A stretch of 64,000 nucleotides of DNA, taken from Bacteroidota bacterium (lineage in GTDB: Bacteria; Bacteroidota; Bacteroidia; Cytophagales; Cyclobacteriaceae). Positions 17,439 through 25,645 of this stretch are shown here, in pieces. Numbering within the stretch: position 1 is the stretch's first letter; every line of letters begins with the position of its first letter. The notes under the pieces were generated by a model that worked only from the letters and a program-made list of their open reading frames with translations, made no database searches and was not told the origin of the DNA. The position numbers were made by a program, and so were the translations under genes. The stretch is taken from positions 248,001 through 312,000 of the forward strand of contig JAFDYV010000009.1 in assembly GCA_018267275.1 (NCBI GenBank). The letters run 5' to 3'.

Positions 17439-18263
17439 TTATTCTAAGTCGAGTATCTCTTGTAACGCTTCAAATTTCTCCTTGGAATCAAACTCCCAAG
17501 TATTCTTGGTCGTTCCGACAAACATATATTGCTGGCATGTAAAGCAGATTTTCGCATACCCAGTGATAAAACCATTCGTTTTAAATACTAATACATCTCG
17601 ATAATAAGGAATGCAAAATCTTATATCGATGTCATCATCATTTGGTTCAAACGACTGACACATGATGTCATCTATCACTTTGAATCGTGATTGTAATATG
17701 TCTTTTTGGCTAAAGCCCAAGCTTTTGATGTCTTTCAAAGAAACTGTATCCAATAAACGATCATACTCGTAGTCGACTACAAAATTCAATAGCCTCCGCT
17801 CGTTTTGTGTCAAGTATTTCTCTTCAAAAAGCCTACTTAACACACTGTCCGAAATGGTTGAGTGGTAGTGTTCAATGGCATCGTATATGAAATATGGTGA
17901 GCAGTTCTCTCCTCCAAACTTCACCTCCCTCCGGAGGTTAGTTTGTGTTCCACCTTCATCGGTCCAAGCAACTGTATATCTCTCATGAAGTTTTGGAATG
18001 AAAGGTAAGTTTGCTTGGCTCTCGAAGTTCAATTTTCTTCCTCCCCGCGTAAATCCTCTCAATGTTACTATCATCTCGGTAGTGTCCAAGTCAACCTCAA
18101 AGTAGTCAATTGAAAATGAATTCTCTGGATCCACCATAATCAACAGCTTCTCACCGTCCCACTTGAATTTTGGGGGTCGCCCAAATTCTCTGTAGTTAAC
18201 TTGACGACCCTGGAACGAACATCCGACAATGAACAGAAGCGAAAAGAAATAACCGAAACGCAT
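17439..18263 (-). CDS. Lipoprotein of unknown function
   Basis: This 274-residue protein begins with a lipoprotein signal peptide (F-S-L-L-F-I-V-G-C, Cys15). The mature part is mixed, with many aromatic and charged residues (N-S-F-S-I-D-Y-F-E-V-D-L-D-T-T-E), and an R-F-C-I-P-Y-Y-R block; near the C-terminus are the cysteines of I-C-F-T-C-Q-Q. I recognise no family. It is single, between the tRNA and the HxlR gene, and is more A+T-rich than der and era, so it may be acquired. Confidence 0.65.
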   Translation of the reverse strand: MRFGYFFSLLFIVGCSFQGRQVNYREFGRPPKFKWDGEKLLIMVDPENSFSIDYFEVDLDTTEMIVTLRGFTRGGRKLNFESQANLPFIPKLHERYTVAWTDEGGTQTNLRREVKFGGENCSPYFIYDAIEHYHSTISDSVLSRLFEEKYLTQNERRLLNFVVDYEYDRLLDTVSLKDIKSLGFSQKDILQSRFKVIDDIMCQSFEPNDDDIDIRFCIPYYRDVLVFKTNGFITGYAKICFTCQQYMFVGTTKNTWEFDSKEKFEALQEILDLE

Positions 18264-18304
18264 GGGCTAGTGGTTTTTCAAACCCTAATATACCGTTCAA
18301 AATC

Positions 18305-18655
18305 TTACCGCTGTTCCTTCACTCCAAACTCTTTCATCAACCCGGCACCGTATTTTCGAATTGCTTCAATGATGGGAATGGCTTTTTTGCCGCGGGCTGT
18401 GAGGGCATACTCTACCTTGGGCGGCACCACCGGGTGCACAGTGCGCGTGATAAATCCTTCACGCTCCAAACTGCGCAGCACACTTGAAAGCATTTTATGG
18501 GTAATGTGCGGAAGCTCTTTTTTTAAGTCGCTGTAGCGAAGTGTCTTTTCGCGCAAGCGCCACAGAATTGGCATTTTCCAAGTCCCACCAATCCTATCCA
18601 TGGCAAACTCCACGGGGTTGTAATAGACTTTCTTATCGTAAACAAAATCGGGCAT
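18305..18655 (-). CDS. HxlR family winged-helix transcriptional regulator
   Basis: This 116-residue protein covers one HxlR domain: N-P-V-E-F-A-M-D-R-I-G-G-T-W-K (13-27), recognition region H-I-T-H-K-M-L-S-S-V-L-R-S-L-E (about 50-64), and wing V-P-P-K-V-E-Y-A-L-T. HxlR proteins bind operator DNA as dimers, and several sense electrophiles through a conserved N-terminal Cys (C-P-V-E). Here that residue is Asn13 and the protein has no cysteine at all, so a thiol switch is excluded. It is divergent from the DJ-1/hydrolase gene across 152 bp, which makes that gene the probable target. Confidence 0.87.
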   Translation of the reverse strand: MPDFVYDKKVYYNPVEFAMDRIGGTWKMPILWRLREKTLRYSDLKKELPHITHKMLSSVLRSLEREGFITRTVHPVVPPKVEYALTARGKKAIPIIEAIRKYGAGLMKEFGVKEQR

Positions 18656-18807
18656 GCATTTTTCTTTTGTTCCAAAGGACCGCTAAATCTATTCATTCCA
18701 TCCAATACTTTCCAAAAAGTTAGTCACTCACTTCATCGGTGATTTATGTTTTTGGGAACATTGGCGCTGCACCTTTGGGTTAAAGACACCAAAATCCAAA
18801 TTGAATT

Positions 18808-20316
18808 ATGAAAAATTTACTATTGATTCTGTGCTTGCTGAACCCGTTGTTCAACTTAGCGCAACACAATGCCGGCAATAATGGCAAAGTGCTAATGATT
18901 GCCTCAAATAAATCGCAAAGTCAACAAACTGGTTGGCCCATTGGCGTGTGGTATGCCGAGCTTACCCACCCTTATTGGGCATTTAGCGAAGCGGGATACT
19001 CCGTTGACATCGCCAGCTTAGAAGGCGGTGAATTGTACTTCGATAGTTTCAGCGACCCCGAAGACGCCAGCAAGTACGCGGCATTTGATTACGTGTCGTT
19101 GGGCTTTAAAAAAGATCCTGCAAAAATGGCGCTTACAAAAAACACGTTGAAGCTCTCACAAGTAAACCCAGCGGACTACAAAGCGATTTTTGTTTGCGGT
19201 GGCCAAGGCCCGATGTACACATTGTACAAGAACCCGGAAATTGAAAAGTTCTTTGTGGACTTTTACCTGACTGGCAAACCAACAGCAGCCATCTGCCATG
19301 GCACAGCTATTTTGCTGAATACGAAATTGCCCACCGGTAAATTTTTGGTAGAAGGAAAAAAGTGGACCGGATTTGCCTCTGCAGAAGAGCAGTATGCCGA
19401 CAACTATGTAGGCATGAAAATCCAACCTTTCAGAATTGAAGACGAAGCACGCAAAATGCCAAATAGCAAATTTGTAGTGGGCGCCCCCTTCTCAGCTTTT
19501 GCCGTGCAAGATGGCAACCTGATTACCGGTCAACAACAAAACAGCGGGGCAGCCGCTGCAGAGCTCGTTATCAAAGAACTTGAAAAGCAAAAAAAGAACT
19601 ACCCCACCTACGTATTGGTGCACGGTGCCTGGGCAGACGAGAGCGCATGGGGATTTGTGCGTAACTCGTTGGCACAAAAAGCAAATGTGGTAGTGGTAAA
19701 CCTGCCTGCACATGGCATTGACTTGACACCCGCCAACGCAGTAATGCTAAAAGACTATGTGAAAACGGTAACCGATGCGGTAAATGCGCAACCGGGCAAG
19801 GTAACGTTGGTGGGGCACAGCATGGCTGGTGTGGTGGTCTCTCAGGTAGCAGAAAATATTCCGACCAAAATCAATAAGGTAGTTTACGTATCCGCTTACC
19901 TACCTAGAAATGGCGAAGACTTGCTCATGCTTGCCAACCAAGACAAACAGAGCAAAGCAGGTGCTGCGCTTGAATTCACAGCCGATTATTCCGCGGCCTC
20001 AATAAAAAAGGAAGTGATTGTTCCAGCCGTGTGTGCCGATTGTCCGGATTTTATGAAAGATGCCCTGGTGAAATACCACAAGGCCGAGCCGGCCAAACCA
20101 CTGAGTGAAAAAGTGGTGCTGACAGCGGCAAAGTTCGGCAGCGTGCCAAAGTACTACATCCACACCACCAACGATGCCGCAGTAGGTTACGACTTGCAAA
20201 AGATGATGGTGAAAAACAACGGAACCATTAAGCAGACTTTTGAGATGGAGACATCGCACTTACCATTTGTAGTGCAGCCCGCAAAGTTTGTGGAGATATT
20301 GACGAGTATAAAATAA
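18808..20316 (+). CDS. Secreted fusion of DJ-1/PfpI-like domain and alpha/beta hydrolase
   Basis: This 502-residue protein has a signal peptide (L-L-L-I-L-C-L-L-N-P-L to L-A-Q), then a DJ-1/PfpI (class I amidotransferase-like) domain, about 25-250. Its nucleophile Cys lies in T-A-A-I-C-H-G-T-A, and Y-A-E-L-T-H-P-Y precedes it. An alpha/beta hydrolase domain follows (about 268-502), with H-G-A-W near its start, nucleophile elbow G-H-S-M-A-G and a final S-H-L-P-F that supplies the catalytic His. The first half resembles glyoxalase III-type chaperones, the second EstC-like esterases. Both active sites look intact. The divergent HxlR gene may control it. Substrates are unknown. Confidence 0.85.
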   Translation: MKNLLLILCLLNPLFNLAQHNAGNNGKVLMIASNKSQSQQTGWPIGVWYAELTHPYWAFSEAGYSVDIASLEGGELYFDSFSDPEDASKYAAFDYVSLGFKKDPAKMALTKNTLKLSQVNPADYKAIFVCGGQGPMYTLYKNPEIEKFFVDFYLTGKPTAAICHGTAILLNTKLPTGKFLVEGKKWTGFASAEEQYADNYVGMKIQPFRIEDEARKMPNSKFVVGAPFSAFAVQDGNLITGQQQNSGAAAAELVIKELEKQKKNYPTYVLVHGAWADESAWGFVRNSLAQKANVVVVNLPAHGIDLTPANAVMLKDYVKTVTDAVNAQPGKVTLVGHSMAGVVVSQVAENIPTKINKVVYVSAYLPRNGEDLLMLANQDKQSKAGAALEFTADYSAASIKKEVIVPAVCADCPDFMKDALVKYHKAEPAKPLSEKVVLTAAKFGSVPKYYIHTTNDAAVGYDLQKMMVKNNGTIKQTFEMETSHLPFVVQPAKFVEILTSIK

Positions 20317-20324
20317 TAACCTCC

Positions 20325-20475
20325 CGCAGATGGCGCTGACTTACGCGTAGGTAACTCTGCAATTGTCTACGGTATCTGCGGGAACTTATAAGCCGTTTAG
20401 TTTTCTAAAAATGGAATTAGTAATATTGTCTGTACGAATTTTTTTTCAGCGTTTATCTGCGATATCCGCAGGAGT
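20325..20475. repeat. Inverted repeat spanning the start of the next gene
   Basis: CCGCAGATGGCGCTGA (20326-20341) is the imperfect complement of TCAGCGTTTATCTGCG (about 20446-20461), with an internal TATCTGCGGGA near 20382-20392 and ATATCCGCAGG after. The right arm lies inside the coding sequence for the signal peptide of the gene at 20411. Confidence 0.55.
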
Positions 20476-21097
20476 ATTGATTTCTGTCAGCTCATTCTCT
20501 CAAATCGCAGTAGAAGGTTTTGTTGGCGACCAAAAAACAACTGCTGATATTCTATTCTTCAAATATTTCAAGAATAAAGAAGGCAACAACTCAAAGTTTC
20601 TGTTCTTTAACCGCAATCGCGCCAGCATGGATTATCGGCAAACTTCCAATGCCTACTTGCCGCAATTTGGGTTTACCGAAGCCGTGAGTTACAATCACCC
20701 CGCGCTAAAGGGTTTTGCCCCGGTGGCGGTGGTTCAAATTTTCAACACAGGCACCTTCCCAAAAATTGGCGTACAATATTTTCATCAAAAGAAACACTTT
20801 ATGTTTTTTACCTGGGCCGTGATAGAAACCATGCAAAAACCATTGGTCGACTATTTTGTGCTCACCCGTTTTCAGCCGCAAGTGTCAGAGAAAGTGCAAC
20901 TGTTTTTTCAACTGGAGTTGGTAAATACGCTGCCTACCGCTGTTGAAAACAATTACAACTTCATCCAGCGCACACGCGTTGGCTTGCACCTGGCCGAAAG
21001 TTGGCAAACAGGTGTTGGGGCAGACTTCACACAAAATGGCCGAACCGAGTTTGTAACTACTTCAAATATTGGCGTATTTTTAAGGAAGGAATTTTAA
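20411..21097 (+). CDS. Secreted or outer-membrane protein of unknown function
   Basis: About 228 residues from ATG 20411. The N-terminus can serve as a signal peptide (S-A-I-S-A-G-V-L-I-S-V-S-S-F-S-Q), and the mature part is beta-rich with alternating aromatics (H-F-M-F-F-T-W-A-V-I-E-T; K-V-Q-L-F-F-Q-L-E-L-V-N) and the closing strand I-G-V-F-L-R-K-E-F, as in small outer-membrane barrels. I do not recognise a family. A repeat arm encodes part of the signal peptide, so the original start may have been different. The frame extends upstream to 20363, without signal-like content. Confidence 0.6.
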   Translation: MELVILSVRIFFQRLSAISAGVLISVSSFSQIAVEGFVGDQKTTADILFFKYFKNKEGNNSKFLFFNRNRASMDYRQTSNAYLPQFGFTEAVSYNHPALKGFAPVAVVQIFNTGTFPKIGVQYFHQKKHFMFFTWAVIETMQKPLVDYFVLTRFQPQVSEKVQLFFQLELVNTLPTAVENNYNFIQRTRVGLHLAESWQTGVGADFTQNGRTEFVTTSNIGVFLRKEF

Positions 21098-21107
21098 TTT
21101 CAAAAAG

Positions 21108-21728
21108 ATGAACATCGCAGTTATCGGCTCGGGCAATGTAGGCAGCGCATTGGCACAAGGTTTATACAAAGCGGGGCATACTATTTTTTTTGGCGTGCGC
21201 GATGCCGCTTCTGCTAAAGCAGAAAAGGCCAGCGGTTTAGTTTCAAATGCAAAAATTGCATCCGTAGCAGAAGCCTGTAAACAGGCGGACGTCATCATCA
21301 TTACCACGCCACCGGAGGCCGTTTTAAACTTGGTTGCGCAGATGGGCGATGTCTCCAACAAAATTTTAATTGACGCCACCAACTCCATCCGCACCAGGCC
21401 GGAGCCTTACCCCACCGCGTTTCATGCACTCAAAGCATTGACCAAGTCTGATAAAGTAGTGAAGTGTTTTAACAGCACCGGCTTTGAGAACATGACCAAC
21501 CCCGTGTACCCAAACTTTGGCGGCATAGACATGTTTTGCGCAGGCAGCGACAAACCCTCGAAAGCTACCGTGCAACAACTGGCTAAAGACATTGGCTTTG
21601 GTGAGTGTTGGGATTTTGGCGGTGACGACAAAGTAGAACTGCTCGAAAAATTTGCGTTGAGTTGGATTAACCTGGCCATTATGCAAGGGCACGGCAGAAA
21701 TTTGGCGTTTAAGGTGATTAAGCGGTAA
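21108..21728 (+). CDS. NADPH-dependent F420 reductase-like oxidoreductase
   Basis: This 206-residue protein has an N-terminal Rossmann fold with A-V-I-G-S-G-N-V-G-S-A-L (4-15), then I-T-T-P-P-E-A-V and D-A-T-N-S. It matches the pfam03807 F420-dependent NADP oxidoreductase group, in which bacterial members without F420 act on unknown NADP-linked substrates. A V-K-C-F-N-S-T-G-F-E-N block is also typical. It follows the preceding gene by 10 bp. The stop at 21728 is 8 bp before the first attC-like element, so it marks the left border of the cassette-like region. Confidence 0.82.
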   Translation: MNIAVIGSGNVGSALAQGLYKAGHTIFFGVRDAASAKAEKASGLVSNAKIASVAEACKQADVIIITTPPEAVLNLVAQMGDVSNKILIDATNSIRTRPEPYPTAFHALKALTKSDKVVKCFNSTGFENMTNPVYPNFGGIDMFCAGSDKPSKATVQQLAKDIGFGECWDFGGDDKVELLEKFALSWINLAIMQGHGRNLAFKVIKR

Positions 21729-21736
21729 ATTGCTCT

Positions 21737-21807
21737 GAGCTAATTGCCTATATCTACTGATTTAGTTGGGCTATATGCAATGAATTGAATATAGCGATTG
21801 TTAGCTG
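21737..21807 (+). repeat. attC-like palindromic element A
   Basis: Left arm AGCTAA..CTATAT (21738-21753) pairs with right arm ATATAG..TTAGCT (21789-21806); the right arm is longer by about two bases. The right end is GTTAGCT, near the integron R' consensus GTTRRRY. It begins 8 bp after the stop of the upstream gene and ends 16 bp before the next ATG. Confidence 0.55.
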
Positions 21808-21823
21808 CCATAATTTTTGGACA

Positions 21824-23245
21824 ATGAGACTTCAAAACAGACAAATCATTTTCGGGCTACTAAGTTTAGCAATTACTTTTTCATCGTGTAAGACGGACAA
21901 CGAAGCGCTGACACAAGAATTTGGAAATATACCACATGAATTAAAAGACTCATTAAAATCTATTGGTCAAGAGTTACAGCAAAATTTAGTCGACCCAACA
22001 AAGGACAATGTCATAAAAGGCAAAAACGGGACGATAATTCATATTCCCGCGAACAGCCTAATTGGCGAAAACGGAGTACCCATCTCATCTCAAACGACAG
22101 TTGAATTAAAAGAACACTACTCAATAGTCGACTTTGTTACCAGCAATCTTCAGACCGTTCACAACAGTGACATTTTACAAACGCAAGGGATGATATATTT
22201 CGCAGCAAAAACTACAAATGGGACAATTGTTAAAATAGACAAGTCAAAACCTCTCCGGATAGAATTTCCGATAAATGAGAGAATCAATGAGGCAAAAATA
22301 TTCACAGGTAAAAGAGACGACAATGGTTATTTGAACTGGGACAGCATTAGCGAGCCGTCAAAGTATCTAATTCCATATCCCATTCGGGTTATTAGTAGAA
22401 ATGAATTTCCGACAGAGTGCCCAAATTTTTATGGAATAACCACAGACACAACAAGGGACGGATATTTCAACTACTATGGCGATTTGAGCAAGTTTGAAAA
22501 TACGCTTTTAGCGACAAGAGAGTTTAAAGATCGATACAATGTAGCCTGCTGGAAGGAAATTGTAGATATCTATGCAAACAATATAGATAAAAACCTCTGG
22601 GAAATTGACGAGCTTGTAGTGAAACATTTCATTCAAGACTCGACCGAAAGGGTCAATTATCAAATTAATTGGAGACCGCCAGGAATTAACGGAGGTCCGA
22701 GAACAAAAGCACAAGATGAGGCTCATGAATGGTTGGTCAATAGCGCTAAAGAATCTGGTCACAGAATGATTACTGTTTTTAAAAGTTTTGCCAGTCAAAA
22801 ACTAACCACTATCGACCCCACCAAAAGACTGGCCGACACAACTGTGGCGGAAATGACCAAAGCCTTTATTGCATATGACGCGTTGGAGTTTGGCTGGGTG
22901 AATGTGGATTACTTCTTCAAGGATCCGAAATCAGTAGACATAAAACTTATTGCAAAAGCAAATGAAACAGTTCCAATTATAAATTTGATAATTCCGAACC
23001 GAAATGTGATTTTATCGGGAATCTCTAAAGACGACAACACTTACTATTTTACCAAGAATGAGAATGGTTACAATAAATTACCGAAGGGAGAAAAGGGAAT
23101 AATAATAGCGATTGCCATTAAGGATAATAAGCTACACTTCGCTGAGAAAGAGATAACGATTGGTCAAAATGAGACAGAAGTGATTGAATTAAAGCCAACA
23201 ACAGCGGAAACGATAAAGACCCGACTAAAAAATTACGGCAGCTAA
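21824..23245 (+). CDS. Cassette gene 1: lipoprotein of unknown function
   Basis: 473 residues from ATG 21824, preferred to the longer frame from 21785 because that part overlaps element A. The signal peptide ends with T-F-S-S-C (lipobox Cys at about residue 22). The mature part has a beta-sandwich-like segment (G-T-I-I-H-I-P-A-N-S-L near residue 70, resembling ZU5-type surface domains), then an alpha/beta stretch with W-L-V-N-S-A-K-E-S-G. I do not recognise a family beyond that weak likeness. Codons are A+T-rich and rich in GAC/ACA compared with flanking genes. The TAA stop forms part of the left arm of element B. Confidence 0.7.
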   Translation: MRLQNRQIIFGLLSLAITFSSCKTDNEALTQEFGNIPHELKDSLKSIGQELQQNLVDPTKDNVIKGKNGTIIHIPANSLIGENGVPISSQTTVELKEHYSIVDFVTSNLQTVHNSDILQTQGMIYFAAKTTNGTIVKIDKSKPLRIEFPINERINEAKIFTGKRDDNGYLNWDSISEPSKYLIPYPIRVISRNEFPTECPNFYGITTDTTRDGYFNYYGDLSKFENTLLATREFKDRYNVACWKEIVDIYANNIDKNLWEIDELVVKHFIQDSTERVNYQINWRPPGINGGPRTKAQDEAHEWLVNSAKESGHRMITVFKSFASQKLTTIDPTKRLADTTVAEMTKAFIAYDALEFGWVNVDYFFKDPKSVDIKLIAKANETVPIINLIIPNRNVILSGISKDDNTYYFTKNENGYNKLPKGEKGIIIAIAIKDNKLHFAEKEITIGQNETEVIELKPTTAETIKTRLKNYGS

Positions 23246-23408
23246 CAAAATGTATGTGCCATTGCGGGGTGTAGTGGAAACTCGTAGTTTAGTTTTCAAA
23301 CAACGTTCGGTCTCGTGGGACAATTTTGGAGCAGGTCGGGCAAATCAGTCGTACCTCCTTCATTTGCCCTCCTATGCCCGCAACGTCACATACACAAGCG
23401 TTGGCGGT
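23240..23408 (+). repeat. attC-like palindromic element B
   Basis: Left arm GCTAAC..TGTATGTG (23241-23258) pairs with CACATACA..GTTGGC (23387-23405), the right arm one base longer; inside, GCGGG pairs with CCCGC and GGGCAAAT (23338-23345) with ATTTGCCC (23362-23369). The left GCTAAC contains the stop codon of cassette gene 1. The right end GTTGGCGG lies 24 bp before the next ATG. Confidence 0.6.
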
Positions 23409-23432
23409 AATGCCTGAATAAAGTGACAACAA

Positions 23433-24677
23433 ATGAATAAGGGGCTTTTCAAAACAATCCTTCTATTTATAACAATCATCAGCTGCGAGACAAAGTCTCA
23501 ACAGACTAAGATCCCACCTGAGAGCAGAACCAATGAAATTGTCCTAATAAATGCAGACCCAAAAGACCGGTGTGAAATGGGACAAATAATCGAGTCACTG
23601 AGTGAATGTAATCCAAGAGTAATTGGCATAAACTTCATTTTCCCCGGACAAAAGGAGATTGGATGCGACTCTAAATTCCAGCAAGCCATAATTAATTCCG
23701 GAAAAGTAGTTTTAATTGAAGGTTTCGAAGAAGGTAAACACGTTGAATCTCATAAGCTATTTCGTGATTATGCATTACGTTCTGGAACTACTGGTTTAGC
23801 TCAAGGAGAAAACGACTTGACCGACTCTTATTATAGAGTATTCGATCATCGTGGAAGTTGGGAGTACAGTTTTCCAATGCATCTTTCATTACGATATGAT
23901 ACCACTCGAGGTTCAGAACTTGCCGCAAAGTCGTTTCCAAAGGACTATCCAATTAAATTTTATAGCTCGACCCAAGACTTTAAGACAATTCAGTCTAAGG
24001 ACATCTCAAATAACTGCTCTTTAATAAAAGATAAAATTGTCATCATAGGCTACTTAGGGACAGATGATGAAAACTATTTTAAAACCAAACAAACAAAAAA
24101 GTCATCTTCAATGACTCATGGGACTGTGATTATAGCGAATGTAGTACTCGACATCCTCAGTGACTTGGATAAAGAAATAAATACAAGTGAACCCGTCAAC
24201 AAGTACACTGAGTACATTATGAAGCATCAAAAAACGACAACTAAGACAACTCCAGTAAAGCTATTTTCAGGTGAAAGAGTCTACGTATCAAATGAAAAAC
24301 CTCTAAACGTAAGAGGAGCAAACACAGGTGATACGGTTAATATATACACGATGACATTGATATTCAAAAGCAAAAACTACAACGCTTATTTAATCTCTGA
24401 GGACACATTCAACCCCGACCTTGTGACAACTGACCAAAACGGAACCCAAATTGACAAGCTTAGACTTGTAGGAGAATTGGGAGAATCAAAGGCTGACTAT
24501 GAACCAATTGAAGATGCTAAAATATTCAGTGAATCTAAAATCGTTTTAACTGACAGTATTTTCTCATGGACTTTAGACCAAACCAGACAAAGAATTAAGA
24601 ATTCCGAGAAAGTTGAAGTTAAGGTAAGTCAATACAAAATTGACGAAAGAGGTAAAATAATTAAAATAGAGGAGTGA
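23433..24677 (+). CDS. Cassette gene 2: stand-alone CHASE2-like lipoprotein
   Basis: This 414-residue protein has a lipobox signal (F-I-T-I-I-S-C, Cys18) and then a CHASE2-like sensor domain, about 35-250: V-L-I-N-A-D-P-K-D-R-C, P-R-V-I-G-I-N-F-I-F-P-G, G-K-V-V-L-I-E-G-F, D-K-I-V-I-I-G-Y-L-G, and T-H-G-T-V-I-I-A-N. CHASE2 is normally the extracellular part of cyclases and kinases; here no membrane helices or output domain follow, only a beta-rich C-terminal part (about 270-414). It lies between elements B and C, and its signalling partner, if any, is not adjacent. Confidence 0.7.
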   Translation: MNKGLFKTILLFITIISCETKSQQTKIPPESRTNEIVLINADPKDRCEMGQIIESLSECNPRVIGINFIFPGQKEIGCDSKFQQAIINSGKVVLIEGFEEGKHVESHKLFRDYALRSGTTGLAQGENDLTDSYYRVFDHRGSWEYSFPMHLSLRYDTTRGSELAAKSFPKDYPIKFYSSTQDFKTIQSKDISNNCSLIKDKIVIIGYLGTDDENYFKTKQTKKSSSMTHGTVIIANVVLDILSDLDKEINTSEPVNKYTEYIMKHQKTTTKTTPVKLFSGERVYVSNEKPLNVRGANTGDTVNIYTMTLIFKSKNYNAYLISEDTFNPDLVTTDQNGTQIDKLRLVGELGESKADYEPIEDAKIFSESKIVLTDSIFSWTLDQTRQRIKNSEKVEVKVSQYKIDERGKIIKIEE

Positions 24678-24689
24678 GACGAGGCACTA

Positions 24690-24775
24690 CCGCCAACATT
24701 GCATATAACACATGGCGGTTGACGATGATTTTTACATTAAGGAGCCGCCAACTGTTATATGCGGGTCGTTAGCGG
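24690..24775 (+). repeat. attC-like palindromic element C
   Basis: CGCCAAC..GCATATAACA (24691-24710) pairs with TGTTATATGC..GTTAGCG (24753-24774), the right arm two bases longer between the two stems; inside, TGGCGG pairs with CCGCCA. It starts 12 bp after the stop of cassette gene 2 and ends 25 bp before the next ATG. Confidence 0.65.
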
Positions 24776-24800
24776 TCATGCTTCAGGACAGATTAGGACT

Positions 24801-25637
24801 ATGAGAAATTGGATATACATCATCATTTTTATTGTTAGCTGTTCCAAGACAACAAATCAAGATTCAAAGGAATTAACAACGGACAACTTTTTCCCGTTCG
24901 ACAAAGAATCGTTTGACTGGACAAAGGTTGAAGCACCGGTAGACAACAAAGAAAAATTAAAATTTGGAGACGGGCGACCTTGGTTGACGTCCATGCATGG
25001 AGATACATATCTGTCCGACACTCATGCGATAGATATAAATGATGATGGACGATTAGACTTGATATACAGTGGACCTGGACCAGTTACATATTATACAATT
25101 GTCTCTCTCGGAAATGGTGGTGACGATTTTTCCTTTGAAGGTTATATTGTTGATCTGCAAATGAGGAATAAGAAAGTCACCAAACTATACTTGGTGTCAA
25201 TTGTTGCAACTGGAGCACCTCCTGTTGATAGGCAGACTATAGTTGAGATATCCTATAAGGACAACCAGCCAATTTTTAAAACAATTTTTAAAAATGAGAC
25301 AATTGGAGGAACTCAATTTCCAAAACAAAGGACATCTTACGAAATTGAAACATTCGCAGACACTTTGATAGCAAGAGACGCTCCGGTGGAATTAGACGCA
25401 CCTTATGACTATGTTATCGAGATTGAAGGGAACAGACTCGGCCTACTGACCAAAGGGACAAAAGCAAGAGTGATCGGAGAGCAAACGGATTCATTAAAAC
25501 AATTGTGGTTGTGTGCCCTGATTTATCCGAATCATAAAATAATTAAATATCCCTACATGAACATGCAGTTTGACTCGACAGACGGGACAACGAGGATGGT
25601 ATGGATTCGGGACAAAGGATTAAAAAAGACCGATTGA
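24801..25637 (+). CDS. Cassette gene 3: lipoprotein with a calcium-loop motif, unknown function
   Basis: 278 residues from ATG 24801; the frame is open to 24759 but that part lies in element C. The lipobox is I-V-S-C (Cys13). Near residue 78 the sequence D-I-N-D-D-G-R-L-D-L-I-Y is an FG-GAP/VCBS-type calcium loop, here as one copy. The remainder (V-D-R-Q-T-I-V-E-I-S-Y; D-Y-V-I-E-I-E-G-N-R) is beta-rich with no further recognisable family. It is in the same orientation as cassette genes 1 and 2, also without an obvious promoter of its own. Confidence 0.65.
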   Translation: MRNWIYIIIFIVSCSKTTNQDSKELTTDNFFPFDKESFDWTKVEAPVDNKEKLKFGDGRPWLTSMHGDTYLSDTHAIDINDDGRLDLIYSGPGPVTYYTIVSLGNGGDDFSFEGYIVDLQMRNKKVTKLYLVSIVATGAPPVDRQTIVEISYKDNQPIFKTIFKNETIGGTQFPKQRTSYEIETFADTLIARDAPVELDAPYDYVIEIEGNRLGLLTKGTKARVIGEQTDSLKQLWLCALIYPNHKIIKYPYMNMQFDSTDGTTRMVWIRDKGLKKTD

Positions 25638-25645
25638 AGCACGAC

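Noticed and set aside
21785..21823. Earlier starts for cassette gene 1 and, at 24759, for gene 3
   Set aside because: Those codons lie in the palindromic elements, and the lipoprotein signals begin at ATG 21824 and ATG 24801.
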